A program made the position numbers and the translations under genes. Shown piece by piece: positions 24,961 to 37,617 of a DNA stretch of 64,000 nucleotides. The stretch comes from Aptenodytes patagonicus. Taxonomy: Eukaryota; Chordata; Aves; Sphenisciformes; Spheniscidae. The stretch is from assembly GCF_965638725.1 (NCBI RefSeq), contig NC_134961.1, forward strand, positions 5,548,641 through 5,612,640, in the 5' to 3' direction. Every line of letters begins with the position of its first letter. The first letter of the stretch is position 1. The notes beneath the pieces were generated by a model. That model did no database searches, had not been told where the DNA came from, and worked only from the letters and a program-made list of their open reading frames with translations.

Positions 24961-25880
24961 TCACCGTGCTGCGGCCGGGGACACCACGCTATGGCCACGG
25001 TCACCGCGCTATGGCTGGGGACAGCATGCTGTGGTTGGGGACACCATGCTATGGTTGGGGACACCATGCTATGGCCATGGTCACCGTGCTATGGCTGGGG
25101 ACAGCATGCTGTGGTTGGGGACACCATGCTATGGTTGGGGACACCATGCTATGGCCATGGTCACCGTGCTATGGCTGGGGACAGCATGCTGTGGTTGGGG
25201 ACACCATGCTATGGTTGGGGACACCATGCTATGGCCATGGTCACCGTGCTATGGCTGGGGACAGCATGCTGTGGTTGGGGACAGCATGCTATGGCTATGG
25301 TCACCACACTATGGTTGGGGACACCACACTATGGCCATGGTCACCGCGCTATGGCTGGGGACAGCATGCTGTGGTTGGGGACACCATGCTATGGTTGGGG
25401 ACACCATGCTATGGCCATGGTCACCGTGCTATGGCTGGGGACAGCATGCTGTGGTTGGGGACACCATGCTATGGTTGGGGACAGCATGCTATGGCTATGG
25501 TCACCATACTATGGTTGGGGACACCACACTATGGCCATGGTCACCGTGCTATGGCTGGGGACAGCATGCTGTGGTTGGGGACACCACGCTATGGCCATGG
25601 TCTCTGTGCTGCAGCCAGGGTCACCATACTATAGGCACAGTCACTGTGCTATGGCTGGCGACAGCGTGCTGTGGTTGGGGACACCACAGTATGGCCAGGA
25701 TACCTTGCCACAGCCAGGGTCACCAATGCTATTCCAAGGATTATCGTGCTATGGCCACGGTCACCATGCTGCTTCTGGGGATAGCGTGCTATGGCCAGGG
25801 GTAGGAGGGTGTTGCAAGGGTCACCGTGCTACACCAGCGTCACCGTGCAATGGCAAGGGCTACCTGTGCCATGGCCAGGG
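24961..25880. repeat. 20-bp minisatellite with 80-bp higher-order structure
   Basis: From 24961 to about 25700 the sequence is an unbroken series of 20-bp monomers in register (about 37), then decays to about 25880. Monomer types include ACAGCATGCTGTGGTTGGGG (a), ACACCATGCTATGGTTGGGG (b), ACACCATGCTATGGCCATGG (c) and TCACCGTGCTATGGCTGGGG (d). They run a-b-c-d at 25021, 25101 and 25181, with nearly identical 80-bp units, and a longer variant unit with an inserted monomer recurs at 25261 and 25441. Because the monomers lack stop codons in several frames, long open frames cross the array; these are not genes. Confidence 0.97.
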
Positions 25881-27659
25881 CAACCCATGCACCTGTAAGC
25901 ACCTGGACCGTTGGCAGGAGGGAGATGCCATGGCCTGGAGCGCAGGGAGGTCACCATGCTGAGCAGGTCCTGCTCAGCCCACCTCCGCTGCAGCTGCACA
26001 CCTTGTTTCCCCTAAGATAAACACCCTTTCTCCGCCCAGACCAACTGGTGTCCCTGCTGATAGCAGGGACAGGCAGATGTAACAGCAGAAAGGGCTGCTG
26101 TCTCCTCTTCTGGGGAGCGAGAGCCTGGGGGGCCCCCGCAGCAGGCAGCACCGCCTCAGTGCAGGCAGGGCTTTCTGACCTACAGCACGAGCGAGGTGCT
26201 CTGCTGGCAGCTCGCTCGGGGCCTTTGGCTGAGGGCAGCCTCTTCGCGTGGCAGAGGGAAAGGTTTGGAGGCTGCTTCGCAGCAAGGCACTTCGTTACGC
26301 ACCCGTTAGCCGGTGCAAGAAAAGGGAAGTGAAGGCTGATGGGGCTGGAGCTCTTGCTTTCCTCGTGCAGCAAAGGAGGCACCCAGAGCTGCCGTGGGAC
26401 GGGAGGAGGCCAAGCCCCGTCCCCGCTCCCTCCCCAGGGACAGTAGGAAGGAGGGAAAAAAGAGAGGAACCTTACAGAGGGAAACCCTCAATTACTGCAA
26501 AGGGAGTTCCCCCCCACGGCTCCAGGACCATCTCCTGAGTTAGTTTTCGTAGCACCGTGATGATGATCCCGGTTCCATAGATACCGATGCCATGACAACT
26601 CTGACATCATCTCTGCTTCGGACGGGAACTGCAGGGAAAGTTGCAGGGAGGAGTACGCATGCACTGCTGGCACGGAGCAGGCCTCCGGTTGGGGCTGGGG
26701 GGCTTCTCACGGCTCCACCACCAGCTCTCCTCCCGACCTGCTGTCTGTACAGCTCCGTTTCCCCATGCAGGGACTGGTGCCGCTGCCGCGGGATCACACG
26801 GGGTACGCGTGTAGCAGGTGTGTTAAGCCCCTTACATGCAAAATACTAACGAAGGAAAGGATTCCTGCGCTGGGCCCCGTCTCTGGCTCGCTTTGGCCTT
26901 TTGCAGCTTTGTCGGTCTGTTTTTTTCTGGCAGGTGGAATCAGGATTTAACTGTTAAAGCTCATGATGATGCCATTCAGTTTTTCTCAATTACAGGTGAG
27001 TCATCATCTCTCCAGATCTATTTCTGACTCTCAGCAGGAAAAGCAGAATTCAGCCTTTCATTCCTCAATGTCACCAGCTCAGTAGAAATCACATTTTACT
27101 ATGCAAAAAAGAAATGGCTACGAAAAGAATGCCAGGTTGGTCCCTCCTGCTTTCTTCTGGCAGGATGTCTCATGGGGCTTGGCCAGGGATTGTACCCCAG
27201 TGTCGAGAGCATCACTAGCTCATCCCTGAATTGCAGATTTAAGAACAAAGACTGCATTGACTTGAAGGGGTTACCATCGGTGAGATTTTTCAAACAGCTT
27301 CAGCAGTTTAGAAGCAGCTGTTCCAGTGTCCTCAAAAATCATTTTCACGCTCTGAGAACAAACCATCCTGTACCCATCAGCCCAGAGTTACGTACGATGG
27401 CAAGGGCAGCCCTGCTCCCCGAGCGTGGCCAGTGCCAAGGAGGCTCCCTTGTCTGGGCTGGGCTCAGCACACCCCGCACTTTGCCCCGCGAGCAGGTGTC
27501 CCGTACAGCCGTTGCCACGCCATACATCCCACGTGGGTCTGTGCAATGCAAGCAGCTCGCATATGTAAAAAGCTGTGGACAGACCCTCAGAAGAAAGCTG
27601 TGTGGTAGGGCGTACGTGCAGGAGAGCAGCGTGCTCCCGGGGTACTGCACAGAGAATCA

Positions 27660-27758
27660 TCTAGACCTCTGGGGTCTGCTCTTGGTTTTCTGGTGACATT
27701 GGAAAAGACACTTCAATCCTCCTGGGCCTCTGCTCCCCCTTTCTAAAATGTCTTGCCC
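27660..27758 (+). mobile_element. MIR-like SINE relic (possible)
   Basis: GGTGACATTGG, AAGACACTTCAA, GGGCCTCTGCTCCCC and TCTAAAATG occur in the order and spacing of the MIR core (GTGTGACCTTGGGCAAGT, CTTAACC, TGCCTCAGTTTCC, TCTGTAAAATGG). Strongly diverged, so ancient; judged by eye. Confidence 0.45.
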
Positions 27759-28711
27759 AGCTCATCTGTCCCGACTGGGACAATCACATTTTGGACAATG
27801 CAAAGCACAAAGGATCAAGATATTGCCCGAATCTTTTAGATGCTACCATAGAACAAACGGTAACCATTTCCAGACAGATATATGGTTTATACACTTCAGG
27901 GCGTGACCGTGATGCATCAGGCAAGATCCCCACAGAAATCCCTGCTTCTAAACTTGTCCTCTTCGAGGTTCATATCTCCAACTTCTGCTGTGCGCAGTAT
28001 GTTTATACGATCACTTTTCACATCATGTTGTGCTAGCTTTTGCCCCCTGCTACAGTGTGGATAAGGCACAGTAGCTATCTCCAGCCTGCACGCAAACTGT
28101 ATTTCTGTTTCACTTCCTATTGCTGCAAATAAGCTAACAGATGCGCAGAGCCAGCCAATAATGGAAAAGGATATTGCATCCTGAAACATTTTCCCCATCA
28201 AATGGGGGAAAAGAACAGCGTTTGGAAATGGCACTTTCCAGAGCATTTGTTCAGTTTTAACAAGTTCTGTCTGCATTTCCCATTCCCCCCGGATTTCAGT
28301 GACAGGGAGCAAACAGAGCAGCATGCAGACAAGTGCCTGAGATCTGTCCCTGTTTTGATTTTACATGAGTTTAATTAAGGGTAGTGGAAAACATGGGTTC
28401 GCCTCATGCTTCTTGTAGTCACATTGACTTCTTAATCTTTGTCTCAAACACAAAAAAGCAATCTGTTTTTTACCCAGGGGTAAGTATGCAGACGTGACAA
28501 CCTTGAGGAGACAAGATGTGGGGCTTTCTCCTTCTTCAAAGCTTGGGTCAGCCCTATCCACTCAGCTAAGGGCTGATTTCGACTAGCTCTACACAGCTAA
28601 GAGTGGCGATGTTTTTCAAGGGCATATGGCTGGATATAACCCGTTTATGAAAGCTTACCAAGTTACCTGTTGTCAGGTAATGACCAGGTTACAGTCAGCT
28701 GAACGACCGTA

Positions 28712-28729
28712 AGCGACGCTAGCGTCGCT
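28712..28729. repeat. 18-bp perfect palindrome
   Basis: AGCGACGCTAGCGTCGCT is its own reverse complement and carries four CpGs in a CpG-poor stretch. About 50 bp to the left is another small perfect inverted repeat, TTACCTG-TTGT-CAGGTAA. Confidence 0.85.
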
Positions 28730-30615
28730 CTGTGAAGCAGAATGTATTTGCAAAAATGTCCAAGCAGATGGCTGAAGCTGACGCGCCCTGCTTCACAATC
28801 CTGGCACTGCGATCGCTGGGATCGGGACCTGGCCCGCAGGAAGCCCAGTAACGGACAAGATGAGTTAATACGATTTCTTTAGCAGGACCAACCATATTTT
28901 CTCCATGGCAGAGGGTAGCAGTGGGATGCTCCTGATTTGGTAAGCAAAACAATCAGTCACACTTTCTACTTAACTTCTTGTTGTAACCAGGACACTTCTC
29001 TAAAATAAAATAGTGATGTAAAACTGCCCTTGGTCTCAGAACAGCTTTGACAGTGTATTTATAGTGAAGCTGCTTCGTCCGAGCAATTCAAATAAGCAGG
29101 ATGCTGGCTCTCTGCAGCGTGCGGTCCGAGGGAGCCAGCCAGGCTCCGGCCACGGTTTGCAGCCCACCGACTTCAGCAGCTCCACGAGGTCTGACACTGT
29201 CTTTTGCACGGCGTGGGTGGTAAAACAGCTTGCCCTTCACATTCCCTGGGCAGCACGCCCGAAGCAGTACTTTGATATACGTTCATTTACTTGTTACTCT
29301 GAAATGCTTTGCTTGACATTCATCAGAGTTCGGCTAATGTTGCTTTCAGCCATTAGTCTCTAGAAAAACAGGAGAGTTGATGGAAATATTTGAGAGGTGC
29401 TTAGAAATTCATAGCGTCCAGTAACAGAGAGAATGGACTTCCTGATTAGCAGTACCTTAGCACGCTATCACTAGAAAGCTACTTAATGCCCTCCACCCTA
29501 AGAGATCCAAAAATATCTGGAAGATCATTTATTAGCCGGTTACTCATCCACTTCTGATATGCAGCCACTTCTCAGGTGGGATTCAGCAGCTGCTGTGCAA
29601 GTATAAGCGCAAGATAAGCATGCTATAAAAAAAGGCAGAAAACTTTACTAACTGAAATCGACAGGGGAAGATTTGGATAGCAGAATTCAATTAATTGAGA
29701 TAGCATTTGTTTTGAACAGAAGAGTTAATAGCTCGGTACTTGCATAAAACCCAAACTGAACAAAAACCCCAAAGGGTTTCAAAATGCTTTCCAGTGGTGC
29801 AGCTGCAGGCTTGACATCTCATCTAGTAAACTTATTCTTTGCTGCTTCTCAAAATATTTCATAGCACGAAAAGTTTAGGGTTTTTGGCAAACCAGTAACC
29901 TAATCTGATCCAGACACTGGGCTGAACTCTGCTACATGAAGGTGAGCAACACCTTGGGAGGAGCTAGACGAAAGTGAAATAAGATCCCTAGCTGTTTTCC
30001 AAACTGACCTTAGGACCACAACAGCAAGCCACAGCATGTAGGGCCTGACCAACAAGTTGACTTCGGTGCTTGTCATCTGCTACCTGCTCGGTGTTGCAGC
30101 TAAGCAGGTATGGTAATGTGAGCAGAGCTGACAGCTACAAGGACACGGGGCAGCCTCCGAGCAGCTCGAGCCATGCTCTGACACGCGTAGCTTCTACAAT
30201 TCTCATTTGAGCTACGTCAAGCTTTGCTGCCAAAGGAGCTCTCCCAGCTCAGTCCTTTTGTTATTATCATTTCTGCTCGTGTTACACAAGAATGCAAAAT
30301 CCACAGCGCAAGTTCTGGGGGAAAAAAGGGCCACGATGTTTGCGTAATGAATGTGGTATTTGTAGTGATATACTGAAAATAAGAAACGCTTCGTTTCTTG
30401 ACTGAACGTAGCAAATACCGAACAGGTCCTCGGATTCAAAAGAAAGATGTAACCTGACACAAAAGGGGATTTGTGGGACGGATTGAGATGAGTGTTCACT
30501 ACAATAAAATCAATCTTGGGCCCAGGACTATGCAGTACAAGCACATCAAAATAGCCTCCCTGAAAGAGATTGTCATCTAAATAGGAAATACAGGCAAAGG
30601 CTGCTGAAACCGCTG

Positions 30616-30757
30616 GGTTTATCCCCATTTTGCAGAAGTGGAAGTGTGGCTGCAAGAGATGAAGTGACTTATCTGGAATCTAGCAAGAAGCTTATGACTA
30701 ACTAAGGACTGAATTTTGATCTCTTGAGTCTCTAGCCACGTACTCTAGCCATATAGG
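30616..30757 (-). mobile_element. MIR SINE relic
   Basis: Reads as the reverse complement of MIR: TTTATCCCCATTTTGCAGA, then GTGGAAGTGTGGCTGCAAGAG, GAAGTGACTT, an AGCAAGAAGCTTATGA block, GGACTGAATTTTGATCTC and GAGTCTCTAGCC. Landmarks fall at the MIR spacing, with heavy divergence as expected of an element that predates the split of mammals and birds. Confidence 0.65.
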
Positions 30758-31962
30758 CCTTCTCTTACATACCTTGCAAATCTTTTACCCCACCTAAGCA
30801 GCATGACATGAGGCACAGTCACAGAATCCACTTTTTCACACTACTTGTAGCTTGGGCCAAGACGTCAAGGATGGAAGAAGCAGGGAAAGCCCAGCTTTGC
30901 CTGACCGTGCTCAGCATTTGAAAGGAAAGTCCCCATCCAGTCCTGGGACTCAAGTGTACACACCGAAAGCTTGGTGTTCTGGGAAAAACAGAAGCTTTGA
31001 GGGACAGCATGAAATAGCTGCCTGGTGTCTGCTATGGGAAAGACAATAATTTAACTCAGCTGTTTTCTTTCTCATAGATCTGCTAATTCAAAGCAAGGCT
31101 CCCATGAAACTCTGTGGGATTTCTTCCTACCTCTTCCCATGCAGAAAGGCTGGGTTGCATCCCTGTATCTCAAAAGGAACAGCTTTGCTAAAGTCATGAC
31201 TGTCTTGTGATCTTCCTTTCAAATCCTCTTTTTCCTCCATAAAGCATCCAGAGAACGATGACACCAATGCCAAGTAAGTTTGATCCCTTCTCTGACTAAA
31301 AATGATGCCTGTTTCATGACTGCTGTGTACCATTCCCCTTACCTATGTCTGCTCTGTGCATGAGCCCACGCGTGTCCGCGCATCCACTAAAGAGCTTGCG
31401 TGTGGCACAACTGAGTCGTGCCAGCATGGCCCAGCTCACCTTTAAGCAAGGTACACGCCTGGCTCCCATCATCTGCTGTTGGCTCAGGTCACAGGAGGAA
31501 CAAAGCAAGTCACAGGACCTAACCCAAAGCAGCCCTTGCCACCGAGAGGACCTCTGAAGGCTGGCCACAGCTGAAGTCGCTTTCCTACAAGCAAGCAGTG
31601 CCCTGTATTACACACACAGTGCTCTGTATAAGAAAGTGACTGTTACAAAATTATCAGATAAAATTCATTCACCCTTTCCAATCTGTTAATGACCTAATAA
31701 AAAAAGCCAGAACTTCTCCATATATGACTAGCTATGGGCTGAAGATCAGGTGGAAAACATGCTGGAAATAGCATCCAGACAGTGTTTTATTATACTTCCA
31801 AGTGCAGATTTTAGCTACAGGCAGAGAAATAACACATCCCTCATTTAGGTAATTATACACGAGGTATTGCACACTCATTTGAAAAGTAACTGAAGTCACC
31901 AAAATCTCCTCCCAAAACCACAGGAAAGGGACTAGCATGAGGTAAAACATTTGATATCTGGA

Positions 31963-32114
31963 TGTCGTGGTTTAACCTCAGCCAGCAACTGAGCACCACA
32001 CAGCCGCTCGCTCGCTCTCCCCCCCCGGTGGGATGGGAGAAAGAATCGGAAGAGTAAAAGTGAGAAAACTTGTGGGTTGAGATAAGAACAGTTTAATAAT
32101 GGAATAAATTAATA

Positions 32115-32149
<35 letters not shown>

Positions 32150-32515
32150 GAATATACAAAGCAAGTGATGCGCAATGCAATTGCTCACCACCCGCCGACC
32201 GATGCCCAGCCAGTCCCCAAGCAGCGGCCCCCCCGGCCAGCTTTCCCCAGTTTATGTACTGAGCATGACGTCCCATGGTATGGAATGTCCCTTTGGCCAG
32301 TTTGGCTGTGCCCCCTCCCAGCTTCTTGTGCACCTCCAGCCTTCTCAGTCGGTAGAGCACGGGGAGCTGAAAAGTCCTTGACTAGTGTAAGCACTGCTCA
32401 GCAACAACTAAAACATCGGTGCGTTATCAACATTGTTCTCATGCTAAATCCAAAACACAGCACTGTACCAGCTACTAGGAAGGAAATTATCTCTATCTCA
32501 GCCAAAACCAGGACA
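31963..32515 (-). mobile_element. solo LTR of an avian endogenous retrovirus (ERVL-like)
   Basis: A fossil element of 553 bp with TG...CA ends: TGTCGTGGTTT on the left and AAACCAGGACA on the right. It is flanked by a perfect 5-bp target-site duplication, CTGGA (31958-31962 and 32516-32520). The duplication length fits class III (ERVL-type) elements. The sequence agrees with an LTR family I know from many neoavian genomes, whose sense strand begins TGTCCTGG, so this copy is on the minus strand. A TATA-like word lies near 32247 and an (AAT)n tract sits inside. No internal region is present; it is the usual product of LTR-LTR recombination. Intact ends and duplication suggest it is not very old. 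Confidence 0.92.
32107..32148. repeat. AAT microsatellite inside the LTR
   Basis: About a dozen AAT trinucleotides, within the A-rich part of the solo LTR. Confidence 0.95.
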
Positions 32516-34691
32516 CTGGAGAAGTCTGCTCTTCCAGAGAAGTGTTAAGACAGGAAAGTCAATGAAATACAGGCTTTGTTGCCCTCTACTGTTTGCTTGC
32601 TTAGAATGCAAAGCAAATTTTCCCCGTAGCTTCACCCCTGTGAAGCACATTGCGGTAACAGACAACAGAAGCCAAGAAGCATGATGGTATGTGATATATG
32701 GGAGGGAAAACCTGGGACCAGGACGATGCTTCTGCATTAGGAGTGCTCGAAAGGAAAACCAACAGCCTGCACTAGCACAACGCACAGAAGCAGAGGGCAC
32801 CTTTCCGTAGAAAACAATGCAGCAAGGTCAAGGGAGGCAGGGGCAGAACTCGGCAGGCCTGAGTGCCAGGACCACCGTCTGTGCTAGACCCTGCTGGTTG
32901 CTGTGAGCCCAGACAAACACCGGCGTAACTTTCCAGGCTGTATTAGCTACCCTTCACTAGCCCAGTATGTGCAGACAGGATTGTCACACACCAGGGGGAA
33001 CAGAACAGTTTCAAAGCTTGGCAAATGCTAGTGCTGCTTGTTAGACTTTACCTCCGGAAATGTTAAGAATAATTACAAAAATGAAGAACTGGCAGCAATA
33101 ACAGATACCCCGGCATCAGCACAGATAAGGATACTGAGTCCTGTTTATCCTTAGTTGGTAGCAACCAACCTTTGTTCCAGTGTTTTGCGAGCTGTGGCAA
33201 GTTTTCTGACATGCAGTAGATGCATGCTGCACGCCAACTACCACCACCTCTCAGCTCCCTCGACTGTGAATTAATTGTGCATCGGTGCAGACACACCTGA
33301 ACTGGCTATATCAGCCAGCTTGGAAGCATCATACGTTGTTCACGTACACTTCCCTGTGGGACTTGCCAATCCAGGTCAGTGCTCCAGCTGACCACAATGC
33401 TGACCCCCGTCCCCTCAGACAGTCCTCTACATTCTAATTGCTGATTTGCCTACGTGCTATTAGCTGTGGTTTTGCTTTACTTGCTTCATTATATTTCCTG
33501 TTAGCCTATAAAATCAAGAGTTGACTTCACACAACCTTGTTTCACACAAACCTTCAGTTTCTACTGAAGTGTTTATTCCTGACTACACAAAATACTGAAC
33601 AGCTCCTCTCCATCATTCAGCCAAAAATCCTGAACAGCCACTCCAGGAAGGGGGGTGGTGGGGGGAATCAATGCTGATAGGAAGGGGTGAAAAAACCAAA
33701 GCAAAATCTAACCCCTACCCTCTCCAAGCCTGTAAAATTCCCAACAGGAAGAAATATCACACGCTGCCTGTAACAGGCTGGAACAAAAGACACATGCAAG
33801 CAAAGTGATTCTTGGGAATCTTACTTAAACAGGAGACTGTATATACGCAACACACTGCAAAGAACAGCTAATCCCTGGAAAAATGTTAAAGGCATGGCGG
33901 TGCTTCTGCCAACATCTGCACTTGTTACTTGCTTAAGCAACTCTGCCTCCTATTCACAAAGCAGACAATTCCCTCATGGCTCCCTGCTCTTTGCTTTCAG
34001 GGGGAGGAAAAAAAAAGAAGGAAAAAAAATTACAGCTATGAATGCAAACCAGCCCATGAAAACAGTAAGTCTTTTGTGAAGCTGAAAGGTTAGCCAGGTG
34101 CCTGTTACACAGGAGCAGCTCTTGAGGAAGGTCCCACAAGCTCCTTAGGCAGCTCCTGCTCCTGACTGTGCTTTGTCTTGCAAGGGCTCCTCGTATTGAT
34201 AGGAACCAGCTTCCCCTTTCTGGCAAATGTGATGGGATGTGCACGATTGTGTGGTGAACACGCAGTTAACAAACGTTGCCCTTCAGTAGATAACACCCTC
34301 CTCTGCCATCCTGCTCAAATTCAGCAAGGTTTGAACTACTCCCAACCGTAACGCTACCTTTAATGCTGTTAGAAACATACAACAAAAAATCCCATTGGTC
34401 TCCACATAAAACCAAACTCTGATCTGATGGGCAAGGACCTGCTGTACAAAATCAGTGCATTTTTGTGGCCCACAGAGAACTGCATCAATTCAGCAGCGCA
34501 ACAGAAAAGGAGCAGTTGCAGCCCCACCTTGTCTGGTCAATACACACACGCACACAGGATCACAACCTCAACTGAGCAATCAAGCTCAAACAGTAATATC
34601 CTGGCACGCAGAAGGTTAGACACACCAGCACAATACGATGCCTTTTCCTAAGGTCTCATGCAGTAGGGAAGCCAGGAATGAATTCAGTTGC

Positions 34692-34697
34692 TTTATT
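34692..34697 (-). terminator. GFER: distal candidate GFER poly(A) signal
   Basis: AATAAA on the minus strand at the left edge of the AT-rich block, followed on that strand by TG/T-rich sequence. It is the best candidate for the end of a long GFER transcript. Confidence 0.35.
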
Positions 34698-37611
34698 ATT
34701 TTCACATCAACAGGATATATAATTTGAATACAGATATTTTTAAAACTAGATTTAATCAAGTGCATTTAGAAGAGAATTCACAATTTTCTGTACACAAATA
34801 CAAGTATCTTCAATAGAAATTCCTTACAGAAGATTAAAACTTGAGATGTGGTACAAATGAGCAGCAAAAAAAAAAAAATCCCCCCCTCCCCGCACAGTCA
34901 AGTCCACAGAGATGACGATATGCCTGAGAAACATCTAAGTCAAAGCTCTTCCGCAAAGCCATAAACACAAGAGAACAGAGTGCAAGCATATATTTCACCA
35001 AATGGCCACTCAGCAAAGTTACAAACTGCCCTAATAACATCCTAGCAGCCACAGCTGGTGGCCTCATTATTAGGAAGCATGCGCTAGACGCTGGCTTCAG
35101 CTTTAAGGCTCTTCCCCTACCCCTGCACCACTGCCAGGACAGCAGAACAGTACATGCTGGCAGAAGGGGCTTTTCGTTCTGCACACCTCTACCACCTCCT
35201 TGGACAACACAAGGTGACAAAAAATGCGCTGCCACTGCTGTTCCCCCTGATTTTGAGCAGGATACACGTTCATTTTCCTCTCCACACTCTAAGATGTGGA
35301 CAGATGCTGCAGTATGGTGGAAGGTTACCATGCACCTGCTATCACCAACCGCTTGCCAGCACAAGACAGCAGCAGTCCTAGGACTCAGCTCCAGAGATGA
35401 AGTGCGCTCACACAAGTAAGTGCAGCTCACCGACCTGGCCCATTTTCAGTATTAAGATGAAAAAAAAAAAGGAGGAGACAGGTGTTTTACCAACCTGCTC
35501 ATTTACGCTGAAGCAAATTGGGAAGAGATCTCATCATCTGCTCCATGGATGATGAAATTGTCACAGAGAACAGTCAAGAGCAGATTGGAAAGGAAGAACA
35601 GTAAATTCCTCCTTTAGCACAACCAAGTCCAGAAGAAAATGCCTGTCCACACCCCAGCTGCTGCAGCTATCCTGACAGAACTGGGTAATTTAAGTCATGC
35701 CTGATAAAGCGAAGGGGCTACAGCCTTTTTGTTCGTCCTCTCCCTGCTAGTGGATACAAACGTACTTCATCTGGGGGATTGAGTTTATTATTAAAAAAAC
35801 ACCCCAAAAACAGGGCTGGAATTTATTTGTTCCAAGAACCTCAACATGCTAACAGGGAAATTTCCTGAGCACTTTTAATAACCCAAATGATACCTTCAAG
35901 TCGTAAGTCAGATTGCATACTTCATGAGTACCTTATCATCACTTTTGTTGGGTTTGTGTTTAGAAACATTATTACATAAAAAAAACTTCAAGAATAACTA
36001 GTCCATAAAATTTCTCATACTGTTTTAACAGGTCCATCAGGTCCAACTTGAAAGAACTTGAATACACCATAAAACATTAAAATGTATTTCCAAAGTTCTT
36101 ATTGCTTTTCTAAACACAATGGAGCCCCATGCACGCAGGTTTGAAGATCAAAGTTCTTAGATACAAGCTGTCATCGTTCTAATACTTTTACAAAAGCACC
36201 ATTAACATTTCTAGGTAATGCTTACTCTTATCAGCAAAAGTAAATTTACAGATGTATTGCAGTGCATGAAATAAGGAAGCTCACTAAGACACACAAGAAA
36301 ACCTCAGCAGGAAGTACAGAAGGAAAAAGCCTACTGTTGTCATGATTTGTGCAAACTCCTGCAAACTTTTCACAGCCAGAAACGCAATAAGGGCATGATA
36401 TCACTATCTATTTTAAGAACTTGAAATTATTTTGACTTCTTTTTTGTAAGCTCTCTATAGAGACACGTGTTTATATGCATTGTGGTGTAAATCATTTATG
36501 CTGCTATTTCACTTGAATCTGAAATTCACACTTACGTATCAATACACTGATGCAACATAGCTGACCTCGGAAAAATACACATAGCATGGATTCTGACCAG
36601 TTTCTACAGAAAGAATCTACCCTAAGGACTCCTTTGAGTCCCCTGTACAGTAAATACTATGTAAAGCTGACATCACAGTCTTAAGCGGGACGCAAATACT
36701 GCAGGGGACTTGTAAAGTCCTTTTGTTCTAGAGAGATTTTTAGCTAGGGGATAACACCAAAATATCAGCCAGGTCAGCAAGTACCAATCCAGAATTCCAA
36801 AACACAAGCGACACCTCAGAAATACTGTATGCTAAACAAAGCTGAATATGCTTCGTTACAGATATCAGTCTCAAGCTATCTTCACGACTGACAAAAGTTG
36901 ACAGCAGAGATGAAGAGGTTATCTGCTTTAAGAATAAGTAGTTCAGTAGAACTTATCATCATACCACTTCTGGATCCAAAGAAAATTAGCAATCAATTTA
37001 AAACATTTGAATTTCACCCAGTTGATACTTCATTCCACTCATCAGATGAGGGGTTTTTTTTGTCCTGCTTTAGTTTCCCTTTCTACAATGTCCTCTTACA
37101 TCATAAGTTGAAACACAAAAATAAAATGAGAAATCCGGGCTCCATGATTTAAATTAAATGTACTTGCCTTCAGGCCTTTTATCAAAGGAACTGGATCCAA
37201 GTTTAACAAAAAGCATTGGAGATCTCAGAGAGAGAGATCCAGGGGTACAGACTTGGCACAAAACACAGCATGAGTTTTTGCTATCAGAACAACAGAAATG
37301 AAAATTACGATTAATCAGATGCATTTTCTAAAACATCAGGACAATGCCTGCAGATACACATAAAATGCCACAGGGCAGCTCTCTACAACTGTGTTCAGGG
37401 AAAAGGAATTCTAGTCACAGAAATAAGCAAATGCCCCTAAAATAAGGAAATGTCATGATGAAAAAGTCTCCACGAGTTTGTCAGTGACTTAATTTCACAG
37501 GTTTCTGGCAATTCCTGTGTCAAATGTAAGGCCTCACTCCCTCAGGTAATACATTTATGTAATCATTTATCAAAATACTGTTAAGATTTTCAAATTTACT
37601 TTTAGAATTGC

Positions 37612-37617
37612 TTTATT
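37612..37617 (-). terminator. GFER: proximal GFER poly(A) signal
   Basis: AATAAA on the minus strand about 130 nt past the GFER stop codon; it would give a short 3'UTR of about 150 nt. Confidence 0.5.

Larger units (their letters stand above)
25881..34669. other. intergenic, SYNGR3 promoter to GFER 3' side
   Basis: I recognise no exon on either strand. Contents that can be named are the solo LTR at 31963-32515, MIR-like relics near 27660 and 30616, and an 18-bp perfect palindrome at 28712. The first 1.5 kb is GC-rich; from about 27 kb the sequence becomes AT-richer. Confidence 0.7.

Noticed and set aside
23973-25067. Long minus-strand open frames through SYNGR3 exon 1
   Set aside because: They continue past the clear exon 1 donor into intron repeats and upstream into CpG-rich non-coding sequence. 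The real coding part is only 24542-24640.
23993-25962. Long open frames (400-600 codons) on the plus strand across 24-26 kb
   Set aside because: They are read through two tandem arrays and the SYNGR3 promoter and first exon in antisense. The 20-bp monomer has no stop in several frames, so three overlapping frames stay open together; the product is a low-complexity repeat.
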